A program made the translations under genes and the position numbers. Source: JBLUOA01 sp048060095 (GTDB lineage: Bacteria; Pseudomonadota; Alphaproteobacteria; Rhodobacterales; Rhodobacteraceae). Taken from it: DNA of 64,000 nt. Each line of letters begins with the position of its first letter. Positions within the stretch are counted from its first letter, which is position 1. Location: contig NZ_JBLUOA010000001.1 of NCBI RefSeq assembly GCF_048060095.1, positions 2,046,001 through 2,110,000 on the forward strand, written 5' to 3'. The notes beneath the pieces are model-generated. The model was not told where the DNA came from and did not search any database. It saw only the letters and a list, made by a program, of their open reading frames with translations. Positions 45,581 to 53,852 of this stretch are shown here, in pieces.

Positions 45581-45681
45581 GAAACCCCCGAACGCCGTAG
45601 CGGACAGGGCTCACTTACACTCAGTATTGCAGTCAGAGCATAGCCCGTCCGACGCGCTCCTTCAATCAAGAGGAACCGGTT

Positions 45682-45996
45682 ATGAGAAAACCATCCCACA
45701 AGTGGGCAAGAAAGACCTGTGTCGTCACAAACAACGAAAAACCCATTATTATTTCGATTAGCGGTCGGGAACTGTGGATGTTGCTGGAACTCGATGCAGC
45801 GGGAAGCACGGGTTGCACCGCGTTGCAATATGCTCCCGGAATAAGGCTGGCGGCATATGTCTACAAACTCCGCAAACGTGGCGTCGAGATTGCAACTTAT
45901 CGCGAGCCTAACGATGGCAGTTTTCCGGGCACGCATGGGCGCTATGTGCTCATGTCTCAGATCGCTTGGAATATTGATACGGAGGTGCGGATATGA
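45682..45996 (+). CDS. Small winged-helix protein
   Basis: A 104-residue protein resembling the small winged-helix proteins common in alphaproteobacterial prophages and islands: RLAAYVYKLRKRGVEIATYRE followed by GTHGRYVLMSQIAW. The recognition helix would be the AAYVYKLRKRGV segment. It overlaps the next gene by ATGA and probably acts with it. The target is unknown. Confidence 0.72.
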   Translation: MRKPSHKWARKTCVVTNNEKPIIISISGRELWMLLELDAAGSTGCTALQYAPGIRLAAYVYKLRKRGVEIATYREPNDGSFPGTHGRYVLMSQIAWNIDTEVRI

Positions 45997-46385
45997 GCGA
46001 CTATTTAGCGAATGTCTCCCAAGTCTCACCTCGAAACGCGCCCCGGCTGGAAGAGAAACTTCGAGGAAACCGGATGCTCACTGCCATTGAAAAGCTGATG
46101 ATATACCAGACGCTTTCACGACACTGGCGGCGTTACTTGACCCCAACCGAGTTCGTTGTTCTTTCCTACATCGTTGATCGGAGCGCAGGTTGGGGTCGCG
46201 GCGACTTCGTTGCATGCGGCGATAACGTGCTCTACGGCGACCGGGAGTATGCTGGCGTTGGAGTTGGAAGGACGGCATACTATAATTCCTTGCGGTCATT
46301 AGAAGCGGCGGGTGCTATCAGCAGAAAAAGCCATCGGGACCGGACCCGCATCTGGCTACATACGAACTGGTGCAATTTCGAGTAA
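45993..46385 (+). CDS. Possible replication/HTH protein of the island
   Basis: A 130-residue protein. The segment RYLTPTEFVVLSYIVDRSAGWGRGDF and the following GVGRTAYYNSLRSLEAAGAISRK look like a winged helix of the kind found in phage and island replication initiators, with a second half that mirrors GntR/DnaD-like recognition. GGAGG lies before the ATG, which overlaps the previous stop. A hairpin and iteron-like repeats lie just downstream, which supports but does not prove a role in replication or copy control. Confidence 0.6.
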   Translation: MSDYLANVSQVSPRNAPRLEEKLRGNRMLTAIEKLMIYQTLSRHWRRYLTPTEFVVLSYIVDRSAGWGRGDFVACGDNVLYGDREYAGVGVGRTAYYNSLRSLEAAGAISRKSHRDRTRIWLHTNWCNFE

Positions 46386-46396
46386 CCAGCCAATAG

Positions 46397-46425
46397 CCTA
46401 GGAGTGCCTTGAGCGCATTCCTAGG
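46397..46425 (+). terminator. Hairpin after the replication-like gene
   Basis: CCTAGGAGTGC pairs with GCATTCCTAGG (11 bp, one G-T pair) around a 7-base loop, 11 bases after the stop codon. No T run follows. It may be a terminator or a protein-binding palindrome. Confidence 0.45.
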
Positions 46426-46693
46426 CGTTCAATATATGAACCTGAGAAATCCAATAAACGGCTCCAAGAAGTCCATTAAACGAAGACTGAATACAGGAGT
46501 AAGAATACAAACAGTAAGAATACACACAGTTACTATTGGTTAGAATACACGCTACGACCGCGCGAGCGGTCTTCGCGCAGTAGAAATCCGGGGAGAAAGC
46601 AAAATTTACCGCGCCAACAATCGGTCCTCGCTCGTGACCCTATCTGACCTAATTTAGCCTTTCCTGCATTCACCTACCCTCTATGCTCCGCGT
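46426..46693. repeat. Non-coding AT-rich segment with GAATACA repeats
   Basis: This segment has no credible gene. Four GAATACA copies start at 46489, 46503, 46518 and 46543; three are preceded by GTAA or GTTA, giving spacings of 14, 15 and 25 bases. The array resembles short iterons or a multi-site operator next to the replication-like gene. The rest shows no structure I can name. Confidence 0.5.
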
Positions 46694-47116
46694 ATGAACA
46701 ACACCCCGACAGCAAAGAACATGACACCCTGCCAGCTTCTTCGACAGATCGACCAGCTAGATGAGGGCACGCCAAAACATAAGATGTTGGAGCACGAGTT
46801 AGCTGTCGGGGTCGGTTATGGTGCCGCTTGGTATTCGTCGCAGAAAGAGCATTGGCAAGGTTGGCTGCAAGACTACGATGGACCCGGTGCTTATGGTCGA
46901 TTAATCCGCCACGATAGAACCGCCCAGTTCGCTTACAACCACATCCGATGCGCCCCAATGCTGTTTTGGTTGGCGGAAGCCGCGTCGGTTCCTGACGGGG
47001 CCGTAGATCGCGCCTACGTAGCCGTGACGAAGGCGGTGAGGCAGTCCGGAATTCAATGCGCGATACTCCGACGGGAAATCCCTTGGCAAGCAGTCTTCAA
47101 CGGATTGACGACATAG
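46694..47116 (+). CDS. Hypothetical protein of the island
   Basis: This 140-residue protein has no motif I recognise. It is rich in aromatic residues (GAAWYSSQKEHWQGWLQDYDGPGAYG) and looks soluble and helical. No ribosome-binding site is evident at the first ATG; a second in-frame ATG is 27 bases later. Its codon use looks coding and it is flanked by non-coding stretches on both sides, so it is probably a single-gene unit of cargo. Confidence 0.65.
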   Translation: MNNTPTAKNMTPCQLLRQIDQLDEGTPKHKMLEHELAVGVGYGAAWYSSQKEHWQGWLQDYDGPGAYGRLIRHDRTAQFAYNHIRCAPMLFWLAEAASVPDGAVDRAYVAVTKAVRQSGIQCAILRREIPWQAVFNGLTT

Positions 47117-47278
47117 GCTCCGGATGTGGTGACGCAACGGGTTGCAACTAATTTTCCGACGAACATTCTACGAGCACAGTCAAAGGATTGCCTAGTTTTT
47201 CACTAGCTTAGAAGATAGTAGTTTAACTGGTCGTCAAATGTTAGAAAACGTTACTAGCAGACAAAGCGACGCAATTCG
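47117..47278. other. Gap without recognised features
   Basis: This AT-rich gap lies between convergent genes. I see no RNA gene, strong hairpin or coding signal in it. The next bases up to 47419 are covered by the acidic-tail reading frame. Confidence 0.4.
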
Positions 47279-47419
47279 CTAATCTTCGATTTCCTCCTCG
47301 TCGTCGAGGTCGTCATCCTCAAATTCAACATCGCTGGAATTCTGATTTGAGAGAAGGCGCGTTTCTTCCCTAGTTTCACGTAGCTCATTAATATTTGGGG
47401 TGTATCCCCTTGAGGCAAG
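47279..47419 (-). pseudogene. In-frame acidic tail beyond the stop of the AlbA_2 gene
   Basis: After the TAA at 47420-47422 the same reading frame stays open for 46 codons to a TAG. The translation ends in a strongly acidic run (VEFEDDDLDDEEEIED) typical of real acidic C-termini. The simplest reading is a longer original protein cut by a stop codon, or occasional readthrough. The frame and composition are seen directly; expression is not. Confidence 0.5.
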
Positions 47420-48964
47420 TTACTTCCGCTTCAAGAAGTAGAAGCGATGGCGGCTCCTGTGCTTCCCCGGTGACCTATCAACAATTCCCTTACTCACCAA
47501 ACTATCCAGAACTTGTTTTGTGCCGCGCCAGTCCTGAGAAATGACCAAGCCAGCATCGGTAACATTCACCTTATGGTTTTCAGCTAGGTAGTTGACCACC
47601 ATCTTTTCGCTTTCCGAAAGGCCATCATATTGTTCTGGGTTGATTGAGGCCGCCGCTTCTGATCGCACGTACTGTTTGCGGTGTTCCACGTCGTTTTCAA
47701 GGGTCACTGTTACTGAAAAGGTTCCCGATTGCCGGTCAATAAAGACGGGGTCAGGCAAGTTCGCCTGCCGCATCCCTTCCCTCATGCGTCGGGTGCCTTC
47801 AAATGCACATTGAACGTAGTCGAAATAGTATAGCCCCCACATCAGTTTGGGGTTTCGCGGGTTATGGGACTCATAGACCGTTTCACCAGTTGTCGGCGGC
47901 ATGAATGAACCAGGAGACTCGACTACAAATTTATCTTCAAACATCTTCACGTAGATGTTCATTTGTTTCAGGTTGTATGATCTGTGCACTGCTGCATTTA
48001 CGACAGCTTCCAGCCAAACCTCGTCCGGGTATTCCGGCTTGCTAGCAAATTTTCCATCTGATCCGAGGCGGGTGAATTTTCGAATTTGTGTTCCTATATA
48101 TTCTTCAGCTTGTTGGATTTGCTGCGCCAGAGGCCCCTCGAAGACACGGTCCGCGACAGAGTTCAGATTGAGGCCAAAGCGCTCTTCTGGTCCATCGTAT
48201 CGCAAAACGCGGATAAAGCAGCCTGGCATGACAGCCCTGGCGTTCAGTGCAAATAGAATCGCACATGCGTTAGTTGGCTTGAACCCATCAGCAGATTTCT
48301 TGCCTAGGTTCGCCAGCTGTAGAACATCTTCAACGTTATAGCGCGAAGGTAGCTGTCGCTTGTTAAGATAAGATGTTCTGAACTGCGCCATTACTTCCGT
48401 GGCGAAGTCGTCAGGGAAAGATAGGCTGCATGCTTCGGACTCAAAATCCAATTCGCCGCGGTTCAGTCTTATTTCTCTTTTTTCGGCTTCCGTTAATTTT
48501 CGCTTCTCATCGCCTTCACGTATGAAGGCATCTCCCGATACATTCTCTACTAGTTTATTCTCGCGATGGAAGACTCTGAGCATCACTATGTAGTCGTCTT
48601 CTCCCTTTGAGTTTTTGACTGCGAGATTGCGAAACTCGAACCGTGCATCAGGAACCAATCTTCCCACAGTCCTCAAGGCATTTAAATGTTCAACAGCCAC
48701 AGCCTTACAGCCCGATACCGAGCCATCGTTTTCAACACCGATCAAAACGAGACCACCATGGGGCTGTGTATTCGCCCACATAACAACATAGTCGGCCAAC
48801 GCCTTCTGACTTATCTTGGCTCGCTTTCGTTCCACCCTTGGGTCTTCTTTGAACCCAAGAACCACTGAGGGGTCTTGTTCCCCAAAGATGTCGTCCGGGG
48901 TCCAAAGCTGTGTTAGACTTGGGAGTGGAGGTTGAAGGTCTAGCTCTAGTTGCTCGCCGTGCAT
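47420..48964 (-). CDS. AlbA_2/Schlafen-type putative DNA-binding protein
   Basis: A 514-residue protein of the AlbA_2-domain regulator group. The N-terminal AlbA_2 domain (residues about 35-170) has EDPRVERKRAKISQKALADYVVMWANTQPHGGLVLIGVENDG. The middle domain resembles the ATPase_c_4 fold (DEVWLEAVVNAAVHRSY). The C-terminus is a winged helix (SESEKMVVNYLAENHKVNVTDAGL). Such proteins are common in genomic islands and some act in phage defence, but this one is uncharacterised. It stands alone on the minus strand. The frame continues beyond its stop into an acidic tail. Confidence 0.85.
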   Translation of the reverse strand: MHGEQLELDLQPPLPSLTQLWTPDDIFGEQDPSVVLGFKEDPRVERKRAKISQKALADYVVMWANTQPHGGLVLIGVENDGSVSGCKAVAVEHLNALRTVGRLVPDARFEFRNLAVKNSKGEDDYIVMLRVFHRENKLVENVSGDAFIREGDEKRKLTEAEKREIRLNRGELDFESEACSLSFPDDFATEVMAQFRTSYLNKRQLPSRYNVEDVLQLANLGKKSADGFKPTNACAILFALNARAVMPGCFIRVLRYDGPEERFGLNLNSVADRVFEGPLAQQIQQAEEYIGTQIRKFTRLGSDGKFASKPEYPDEVWLEAVVNAAVHRSYNLKQMNIYVKMFEDKFVVESPGSFMPPTTGETVYESHNPRNPKLMWGLYYFDYVQCAFEGTRRMREGMRQANLPDPVFIDRQSGTFSVTVTLENDVEHRKQYVRSEAAASINPEQYDGLSESEKMVVNYLAENHKVNVTDAGLVISQDWRGTKQVLDSLVSKGIVDRSPGKHRSRHRFYFLKRK

Positions 48965-49040
48965 ATCACCATCTTGTCGACTTGGCCGAAATATAGCAAT
49001 TATAGCAAAAACTTAATCTCGACACGAGGGAATCTTCACG

Positions 49041-49229
49041 ATGTTAACGTTGCAACAAGCATTAGAACAGGGGCGACTAGACGAGTTCATCGTCCAAGCC
49101 GAGGCTGAAGGTGTCGGCCCGATAAGCGAGGCGGAGTTCGATGAAACCGCCTCGCAGGTGATTAAAACGCCGCTACAAGACGATCAAACATCAGGTTTGC
49201 CTCCCTGCGATGGTTTGCGCGGAAAGTGA
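49041..49229 (+). CDS. Small conserved hypothetical protein
   Basis: A 62-residue protein beginning MLTLQQALEQGRLDEFI and containing EAEGVGPISEAEFDETASQVIKTP then DQTSG. Similar short proteins (xxQALxxGKLDxFIxxxEAxGVGP, DxTS) occur widely in alphaproteobacteria next to mobile genes; none has a known role to my knowledge. GAGGGA lies about eleven bases before the ATG. The end may be shortened, as relatives often continue with a basic tail. The 190 bases downstream show nothing. Confidence 0.65.
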   Translation: MLTLQQALEQGRLDEFIVQAEAEGVGPISEAEFDETASQVIKTPLQDDQTSGLPPCDGLRGK

Positions 49230-49419
49230 ACTCGTCCAGATACCGGCGCATGTGCTTGTGGCTGATCGAACCACAATTATCTGTCTGACGACACTCCAGC
49301 GGACATTGGTGGTCGCTCGTGGTCATCGCAATACCGCAAAGTTCTCCATAATTGGTTTCTCTGCAATTACTCGAATTCTATTACCCAGCAGGTCGAATGT
49401 ATTTGATAGGCATCTGGAT

Positions 49420-50019
49420 TCAGTCGAAAATCAAATGCCATGACCCAACTTTAGTTTTATGCCACTTACCACCGTGAGTTGCTGGCTTGGTTTCCCCTGT
49501 GTAAATAGTCTGAGGAACTGGTTCGTCGAACGACACGTCAGGCGGAGGGCTAACACTAACAGGCAGCGGCTCCGGTTTGGGTTCCGGTTTTATTGCAGGT
49601 TTGCGCTCTTTGAGTGCCAGAGAAACCGCTTTGAGGTCAGCCAATTCTGAAAGGAGAGCTGTTCTCCTGTTTCCAGCATTGTCTCGGCGGGTCACAATCC
49701 GAAGATTGATAGGTCTGTTGTCAGATGGGTTGTGGTTTATATGGTCCACGTCAAAGTCCCTCGGTATCCATTTCTCTAGCGTTATCGCCGCAATGAAGCG
49801 GTGAGAAAGTATCGACTTCCTGTCGTACTTGAACCACAGATAGTCGTGCCCCTCGCGGCTCTTGCTTCCGTTTGGTGTTTCTCCTTCGACACGTCCCGCC
49901 AAATACTCAAACGTAGTCCCGCCAATGACCTCATCCAGCTTAGGATAGGGAATTTCATTGGAGTGCTCTGTCTCGTATTCCGTCGACAGCATGGCCTCAA
50001 CGTATTCGACATCTTTCAT
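49420..50019 (-). CDS. HNH endonuclease
   Basis: A 199-residue protein with an HNH_3-type nuclease core at residues about 73-118: SHRFIAAITLEKWIPRDFDVDHINHNPSDNRPINLRIVTRRDNAGNR, where DVDHINHN and the following Asn and Arg form the metal site. The C-terminal 70 residues contain a Pro/Glu/Lys linker (KPAIKPEPKPEPLPV) and a small ending domain. HNH proteins in islands act as homing, restriction or phage-type nucleases. It follows the SRAP gene and the frameshifted gene on the same strand, likely in one operon. Confidence 0.87.
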   Translation of the reverse strand: MKDVEYVEAMLSTEYETEHSNEIPYPKLDEVIGGTTFEYLAGRVEGETPNGSKSREGHDYLWFKYDRKSILSHRFIAAITLEKWIPRDFDVDHINHNPSDNRPINLRIVTRRDNAGNRRTALLSELADLKAVSLALKERKPAIKPEPKPEPLPVSVSPPPDVSFDEPVPQTIYTGETKPATHGGKWHKTKVGSWHLIFD

Positions 50020-50074
50020 TTGGAATTTGCTTCCTTGATCCTAGTTGTTGCAGTTACGATTTTCCGGATTTTCA

Positions 50075-50540
50075 TCAAGAGGTTGGCTGGGGCTTTAGCC
50101 CTGTGGTTGGGTCTTTTGGTTCGACCAAGTCCGTCAGCTTTAATTCCGCAATCAATATTGAGAACTCCGGGTCTGCATGAAATTCAATTTCGCCAACAAA
50201 TCGCTTGGCTAACTCAATCCGCGCATTGAACTTTTCGCCTTCCGGCAATTGCTCAATTGCATTTGTTGGTGGGTTGAAGGGGTCGCGGTTGGGCATTGCA
50301 TATGCCTCTGCCAATTCTAACCGTATCGCAAGACGCTTAGACCAACCACGTTCGTCTTCATTGAGGGTTGTTTTCATGGCAAGTTCTTCGGCGTAACCAA
50401 TCTGTTCCTCGGTAAAAAAAATCTACCGTAAAGTTTCCTGACGGTTCTTCTAGTTCTTCTACTTCGTCTTGCAATTTACTTTCTCCGCTTTTGGGGCAGT
50501 CTAGGGCCGCATCTGATACGTTGTCGGCAGACCAACTCAT
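50075..50540 (-). pseudogene. Hypothetical gene split by a frameshift at a T8 run
   Basis: Two overlapping frames look like one protein. The first (50358-50540) starts at an ATG overlapping the SRAP stop and encodes 60 residues that turn odd after TVDFF. The second (50075-50377) continues upstream of its ATG as FTEEQIGYAEELAMKT. They join exactly if one T is dropped from the T8 run (A8 on the plus strand, 50414-50421), giving about 154 residues. The run is a slippage site, so this may be phase variation, recoding, mutation or a sequencing error. Function unknown; acidic and helical. Confidence 0.6.
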
Positions 50541-51211
50541 TCATCCGCCTTCAGTCCCTCGCCATGCCTTACGATTCTCATCCCGTCACTCGGATAGGGT
50601 CGGAGCAGCTTTGCGGCATCATCGGTGCTCCCCATCAACCATACTTCGTATTCGCTAGGACACAGAATTACTGGCGACCTGTCAGGATGAATTGGTCTGA
50701 CAATGTCATTGGCCGTAGTTGTCACAATTGTATGAGTTTCAATTTCTACAAGCTCATCACGATAGTTGCCTTCGAATTTACGCCACAGACCCGCAAACGC
50801 AAATGGCGGTCGGTCATCAGGATGATCTGAAGCCAAGCCGAACCAATAATATGTCGCGGGCTTCCTACCCTTGGATTCGCAGAACGATGTTGCCGGGACA
50901 AGACACCGTCGCTCCTCAAAACTAGACCGCCAATATGGAGCTGACTGCACTTTGTCGTCACGTGCGTTGTTCACGGCCTTCGGCATTATCGGCTTGCCTG
51001 TCTTCTTGGATTTTTGGGGCATCAGGAACCCCCAGTGCATATATTTCAATTCGCGCTCATTTTTTGCCGTTAGACGCACCACTGGCGCACTATACCGAGG
51101 AAATATTGCTGTTTGCGGGCGATAGTTTCCCAAGCGGTCTTGCGAGGGCTTGACGTCAAATAGTTGGCGCATCGCCTCTTGTGCCGTGGTGTTGCTAGTT
51201 AGGTTGCACAT
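50537..51211 (-). CDS. SRAP domain protein (SOS response-associated peptidase, YedK-like)
   Basis: A 224-residue HMCES/YedK family protein, which crosslinks to abasic sites in single-stranded DNA through its Cys2. The sequence starts MCNLTSN with Cys2, then NNARDDK with the active-site Asn, CESKG with the Glu and IHPDRSPVIL with the His. The length is normal for the family. It has been moved on an integrative element, next to an HNH nuclease gene and upstream of a damaged gene with which it overlaps by ATGA. Host copies of this family are chromosomal, so this one is an accessory version. Confidence 0.9.
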   Translation of the reverse strand: MCNLTSNTTAQEAMRQLFDVKPSQDRLGNYRPQTAIFPRYSAPVVRLTAKNERELKYMHWGFLMPQKSKKTGKPIMPKAVNNARDDKVQSAPYWRSSFEERRCLVPATSFCESKGRKPATYYWFGLASDHPDDRPPFAFAGLWRKFEGNYRDELVEIETHTIVTTTANDIVRPIHPDRSPVILCPSEYEVWLMGSTDDAAKLLRPYPSDGMRIVRHGEGLKADE

Positions 51212-51296
51212 TCCGTTATGCTAGGGTCTAGAATATGGCACGGCAAGACCGACTACGACTAGCGTTCCTGTTTTGTTCTGATATAGAATTGCGCCT

Positions 51297-51620
51297 ATGC
51301 CCGCAGGTCGCCCACCAATTACTGCACACCCCGCAAAGCCGTTTCGAACCGTAACGGACGCTGCGAAGAATGGGGAATTGATGGTTTTACGCTGTAATCT
51401 CTGCCGTAGATGCACCCACTATTTGGCAACTGATCTAATCGAAGTGATTGACCACAATCACCCCTGCCACATCCCGCCCTTCGAGTGCTCAAAATGCAAA
51501 ACAATGGAATTTACTGACATACGCTGGCGAAGCCCATCGCCTACTGAGATTGGTGAATTGCCAATTCGGCGTCCTGCTGGTTGGCGTCGCATCTGGAAGA
51601 CTGTCCTGCTTGGGAACTGA
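51297..51620 (+). CDS. Small zinc-ribbon protein
   Basis: A 107-residue protein with two cysteine pairs, CNLCRRC at about residue 33 and CSKCKT at about residue 64, forming a likely zinc ribbon or treble clef. The N-terminus is proline-rich and basic. It is divergent from the SRAP gene by 85 bases. No function is known. No clear ribosome-binding site is seen, so the start is tentative. Confidence 0.7.
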   Translation: MPAGRPPITAHPAKPFRTVTDAAKNGELMVLRCNLCRRCTHYLATDLIEVIDHNHPCHIPPFECSKCKTMEFTDIRWRSPSPTEIGELPIRRPAGWRRIWKTVLLGN

Positions 51621-51864
51621 GACGTTTATCACTGTCTGCCTGACACGCCGTAGTTCAAACCTCATAGGTGTGGAAAAGTCTGGGGCGAGTGTAAGCCGCT
51701 GTCCAAAATGCTAAGACCGTCAAGCAACACAGATGGAATACTCGGCATTGCAACGCGTTGCACCGCTCAACAGCGAAGTCTACGCGGTAGAGGGTGGACT
51801 GAGGGGTGGATTTGATTAACGAGGTTCAGAAAAAATATTTAATTTCTGAGACTTGCAAGAAACT

Positions 51865-51881
51865 ATGGTGCCCCCACACGG
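51865..51881. repeat. Right attachment-site repeat within tRNA-Thr
   Basis: Identical to 43274-43290. It covers the encoded CCA, the acceptor strand and part of the T arm of tRNA-Thr, the usual target of P4-type integrases. Confidence 0.9.
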
Positions 51882-51941
51882 ACTCGAACCGCGGACCTAC
51901 TGATTACAAATCAGTTGCTCTACCAGCTGAGCTATAGGGGC
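51866..51941 (-). tRNA. tRNA-Thr (anticodon TGT)
   Basis: On the minus strand it folds with acceptor GCCCCTA/TGGGGGC, D arm AGCTCAGCTGGTAGAGC, anticodon stem ACTGA/TCAGT around TTTGTAA (anticodon TGT), a T arm and an encoded CCA. It is intact despite the element inserted at its 3' end. Confidence 0.97.
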
Positions 51942-52078
51942 AGACCGTTGAGCGGTCCTGTGTCGGACCTTCGCCAGACGAGGGCGATATAGCAGCAGTT
52001 GAACGGCAAGGGCAATGGGGGTTTTGTGGAATTTTTGGTGGTGCCGATGGCTCTGCCAAATCTTCCCGAACCGCCGCC

Positions 52079-53752
52079 CTATCTGTTTGATCGGGCGAGG
52101 ATCAGAACCGCCGCCAGCCCCACGATGATGATGAGAACCGCAGCCGGCGCGGCGGTTTCGAGGTTTTCGAGCGAGGCTTCCTCATAGACGCGGGTTGATA
52201 GCGTGTTGAAGTTGAAGGGGCGCAACAGCAGGGTCGCCGGAAGCTCTTTCACGCAGTCGACGAACACCAGCAGCAGCGCCGTCGCGACGGAGCCTTTGAT
52301 CAAGGGCGCGTGGACTTCGCGCAGCACGCCGCCAGCGCTTCGGCCAAGCGACCTGGCCGCCATTGGCAGACTGGGTGAGATGCGGCCCATTGCGGCGTCG
52401 GATGCGCCTTGCGCGATGGCGAAGAACCGCACTGCGTAGGCGTAGACCAAAGCGAAGGCGGAGCCGGTCATCAGCAATCCGGGATCGGACCCGCTGATCG
52501 CGAGGATGGCGTCGGCCAAGCGATGGTCGAGCCAGGCCAGAGGGATAAGGATACCAACCGCCAAAACCGCCCCGGGCGCGGCGTAGCCGATTGTCGTGAC
52601 TGGCAGCAGAAGGCGCGGCAACCGCCGCCCGGTCAGCCGCACGCCGTAAACCATGAACAGTGCGGCGGCGACGGTGACGATGGCGGCTGACGCGCCGACC
52701 AGAATGGTATTCCCAAGCGCCGCCAGCAATTTCGCGTCAAGCCACAGGTCGGCATTGTCGAGCGCGTGCGCCCCGATCACAGCGGCGGGCAGCAGGAACC
52801 CAACGGCGAAGGGGATCGAACATAGCGCGGTTGCGAACCATCCCTTCGCGCCGCGCAGTTCGGCCTTCATTGTCGGGCGCTGATGCTTCGGCGCATTATG
52901 GTAGCGGTGTTTCTTGCGGCTGGTCTTTTCGATGCCGACAAGCAGCAGGACAAGCAGCAGGACGACTCCGGCGATCTGTGCCGCGCCGCCTGCATTGTTG
53001 CTTTCCAACCAAGTGCTGAAGATGCCGGTGGTGAGGGTCTGAACCGCAAAATACTCAACCGCGCCGAAATCGGCGACCGTCTCCATCATCACGATCGCAA
53101 CGCCAGCCGCAACGGCGGGGCGCGCCAGCGGCAAGCCAACCCGCAGGAAACGGGCGATTGGCCCAGCACCCAACGCCCGCGCCACCTCATAACTCGTGCC
53201 GGAATGTTCGCGAAACGCCGCGCGGGCGAGCAGGTAGACGTAAGGAAACAGCGCCCCGGTCAGTACGACGACCGCAGAACCGCGCGACCGTATCTGGGGA
53301 AACCAGTAATCGCGGGAGTTTTCCCAGCCGAACACATCCCGCATCGCGGTTTGAACGGGTCCGGCGTATTCCAAAAAATCGACCAACGCGTAGGCCCCGA
53401 CATAGGCCGGGATCGCGAGCGGCAGCAGCAACAGCCATTCCAGCCAGCGTGACAGCGGAAACCGATACATCACCAGCAGCCAAGCCGCGCCCGTTCCGAC
53501 GGCGGCGGACAATGCCCCAACCGAAAACATCAGGATCAGCGTGTTTGACAGGTATCGCGGCAGCGTGGTTGAAATCAGATGCGGCCAGATATTTTCAGTC
53601 GGATTGAACGCGATCCACACCACGGCGAGGATCGGGCAAATCACAAGCACCGCGATCATCGCTGCGCCGAACGACCAGCCGCTCATCAAACCGACCCGCA
53701 GCATTTTTGCACGGGGGACGTTTTGGTCAGACGTGGTGGGTGCGTCGGTCAT
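52079..53752 (-). CDS. Iron ABC transporter permease (FbpB/AfuB-like)
   Basis: A 557-residue inner-membrane protein with about 12 helices in two similar halves. Each half carries a permease coupling loop: YEVARALGAGPIARFLRVGLPLARPAVAAG in the first and AARSLGRSAGGVLREVHAPLIKGSVATALL in the second. This layout belongs to ferric-iron or thiamine-type ABC permeases. The DFLEYAGPVQT, MMETVADFGAVEYFAVQTLTTGIF and FVDCVKELPATLLLRPFNFNTL segments support the FbpB iron type. The matching binding protein and ATPase are not in the window. No ribosome-binding site is clear at the first ATG. Confidence 0.9.
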   Translation of the reverse strand: MTDAPTTSDQNVPRAKMLRVGLMSGWSFGAAMIAVLVICPILAVVWIAFNPTENIWPHLISTTLPRYLSNTLILMFSVGALSAAVGTGAAWLLVMYRFPLSRWLEWLLLLPLAIPAYVGAYALVDFLEYAGPVQTAMRDVFGWENSRDYWFPQIRSRGSAVVVLTGALFPYVYLLARAAFREHSGTSYEVARALGAGPIARFLRVGLPLARPAVAAGVAIVMMETVADFGAVEYFAVQTLTTGIFSTWLESNNAGGAAQIAGVVLLLVLLLVGIEKTSRKKHRYHNAPKHQRPTMKAELRGAKGWFATALCSIPFAVGFLLPAAVIGAHALDNADLWLDAKLLAALGNTILVGASAAIVTVAAALFMVYGVRLTGRRLPRLLLPVTTIGYAAPGAVLAVGILIPLAWLDHRLADAILAISGSDPGLLMTGSAFALVYAYAVRFFAIAQGASDAAMGRISPSLPMAARSLGRSAGGVLREVHAPLIKGSVATALLLVFVDCVKELPATLLLRPFNFNTLSTRVYEEASLENLETAAPAAVLIIIVGLAAVLILARSNR

Positions 53753-53852
53753 AACGGTGCGACTACCCGAAAGCGTTTGGGCTGTCCAGAATCAGCGCGG
53801 AAGGGCCGTCGCCGTAGTTTTGCAGATCACCGCCTACGACAAGCCCGAAAAA

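Larger units (their letters stand above)
43274..51881. mobile_element. Integrative element in tRNA-Thr(TGT)
   Basis: About 8.6 kb bounded by identical 17-bp repeats, one inside the 3' end of an intact tRNA-Thr gene. It carries a P4-type tyrosine integrase, an AlpA-type regulator, a possible replication protein and a set of cargo genes. The interior is more AT-rich than the flanks. No phage structural, conjugation or relaxase genes are seen, so it is probably a small satellite-type or mobilisable island that relies on other functions. The integrase is at the end opposite the intact tRNA. Confidence 0.88.

Noticed and set aside
49210..49443. A small plus-strand frame of 77 codons after the short conserved gene
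   Set aside because: It overlaps the end of the preceding gene and the HNH gene, lacks a ribosome-binding site and has no coding features.
43274..51881. Prophage
   Set aside because: There are no capsid, tail, packaging or lysis genes; an integrative island explains all that is seen.
53766..53852. 29 open codons in frame after the GapR stop, ending LILDSPNAFG
   Set aside because: It looks protein-like but GapR homologues end at ALGM-type C-termini, and the segment is short. I treat it as a chance frame in the leader of the permease gene.
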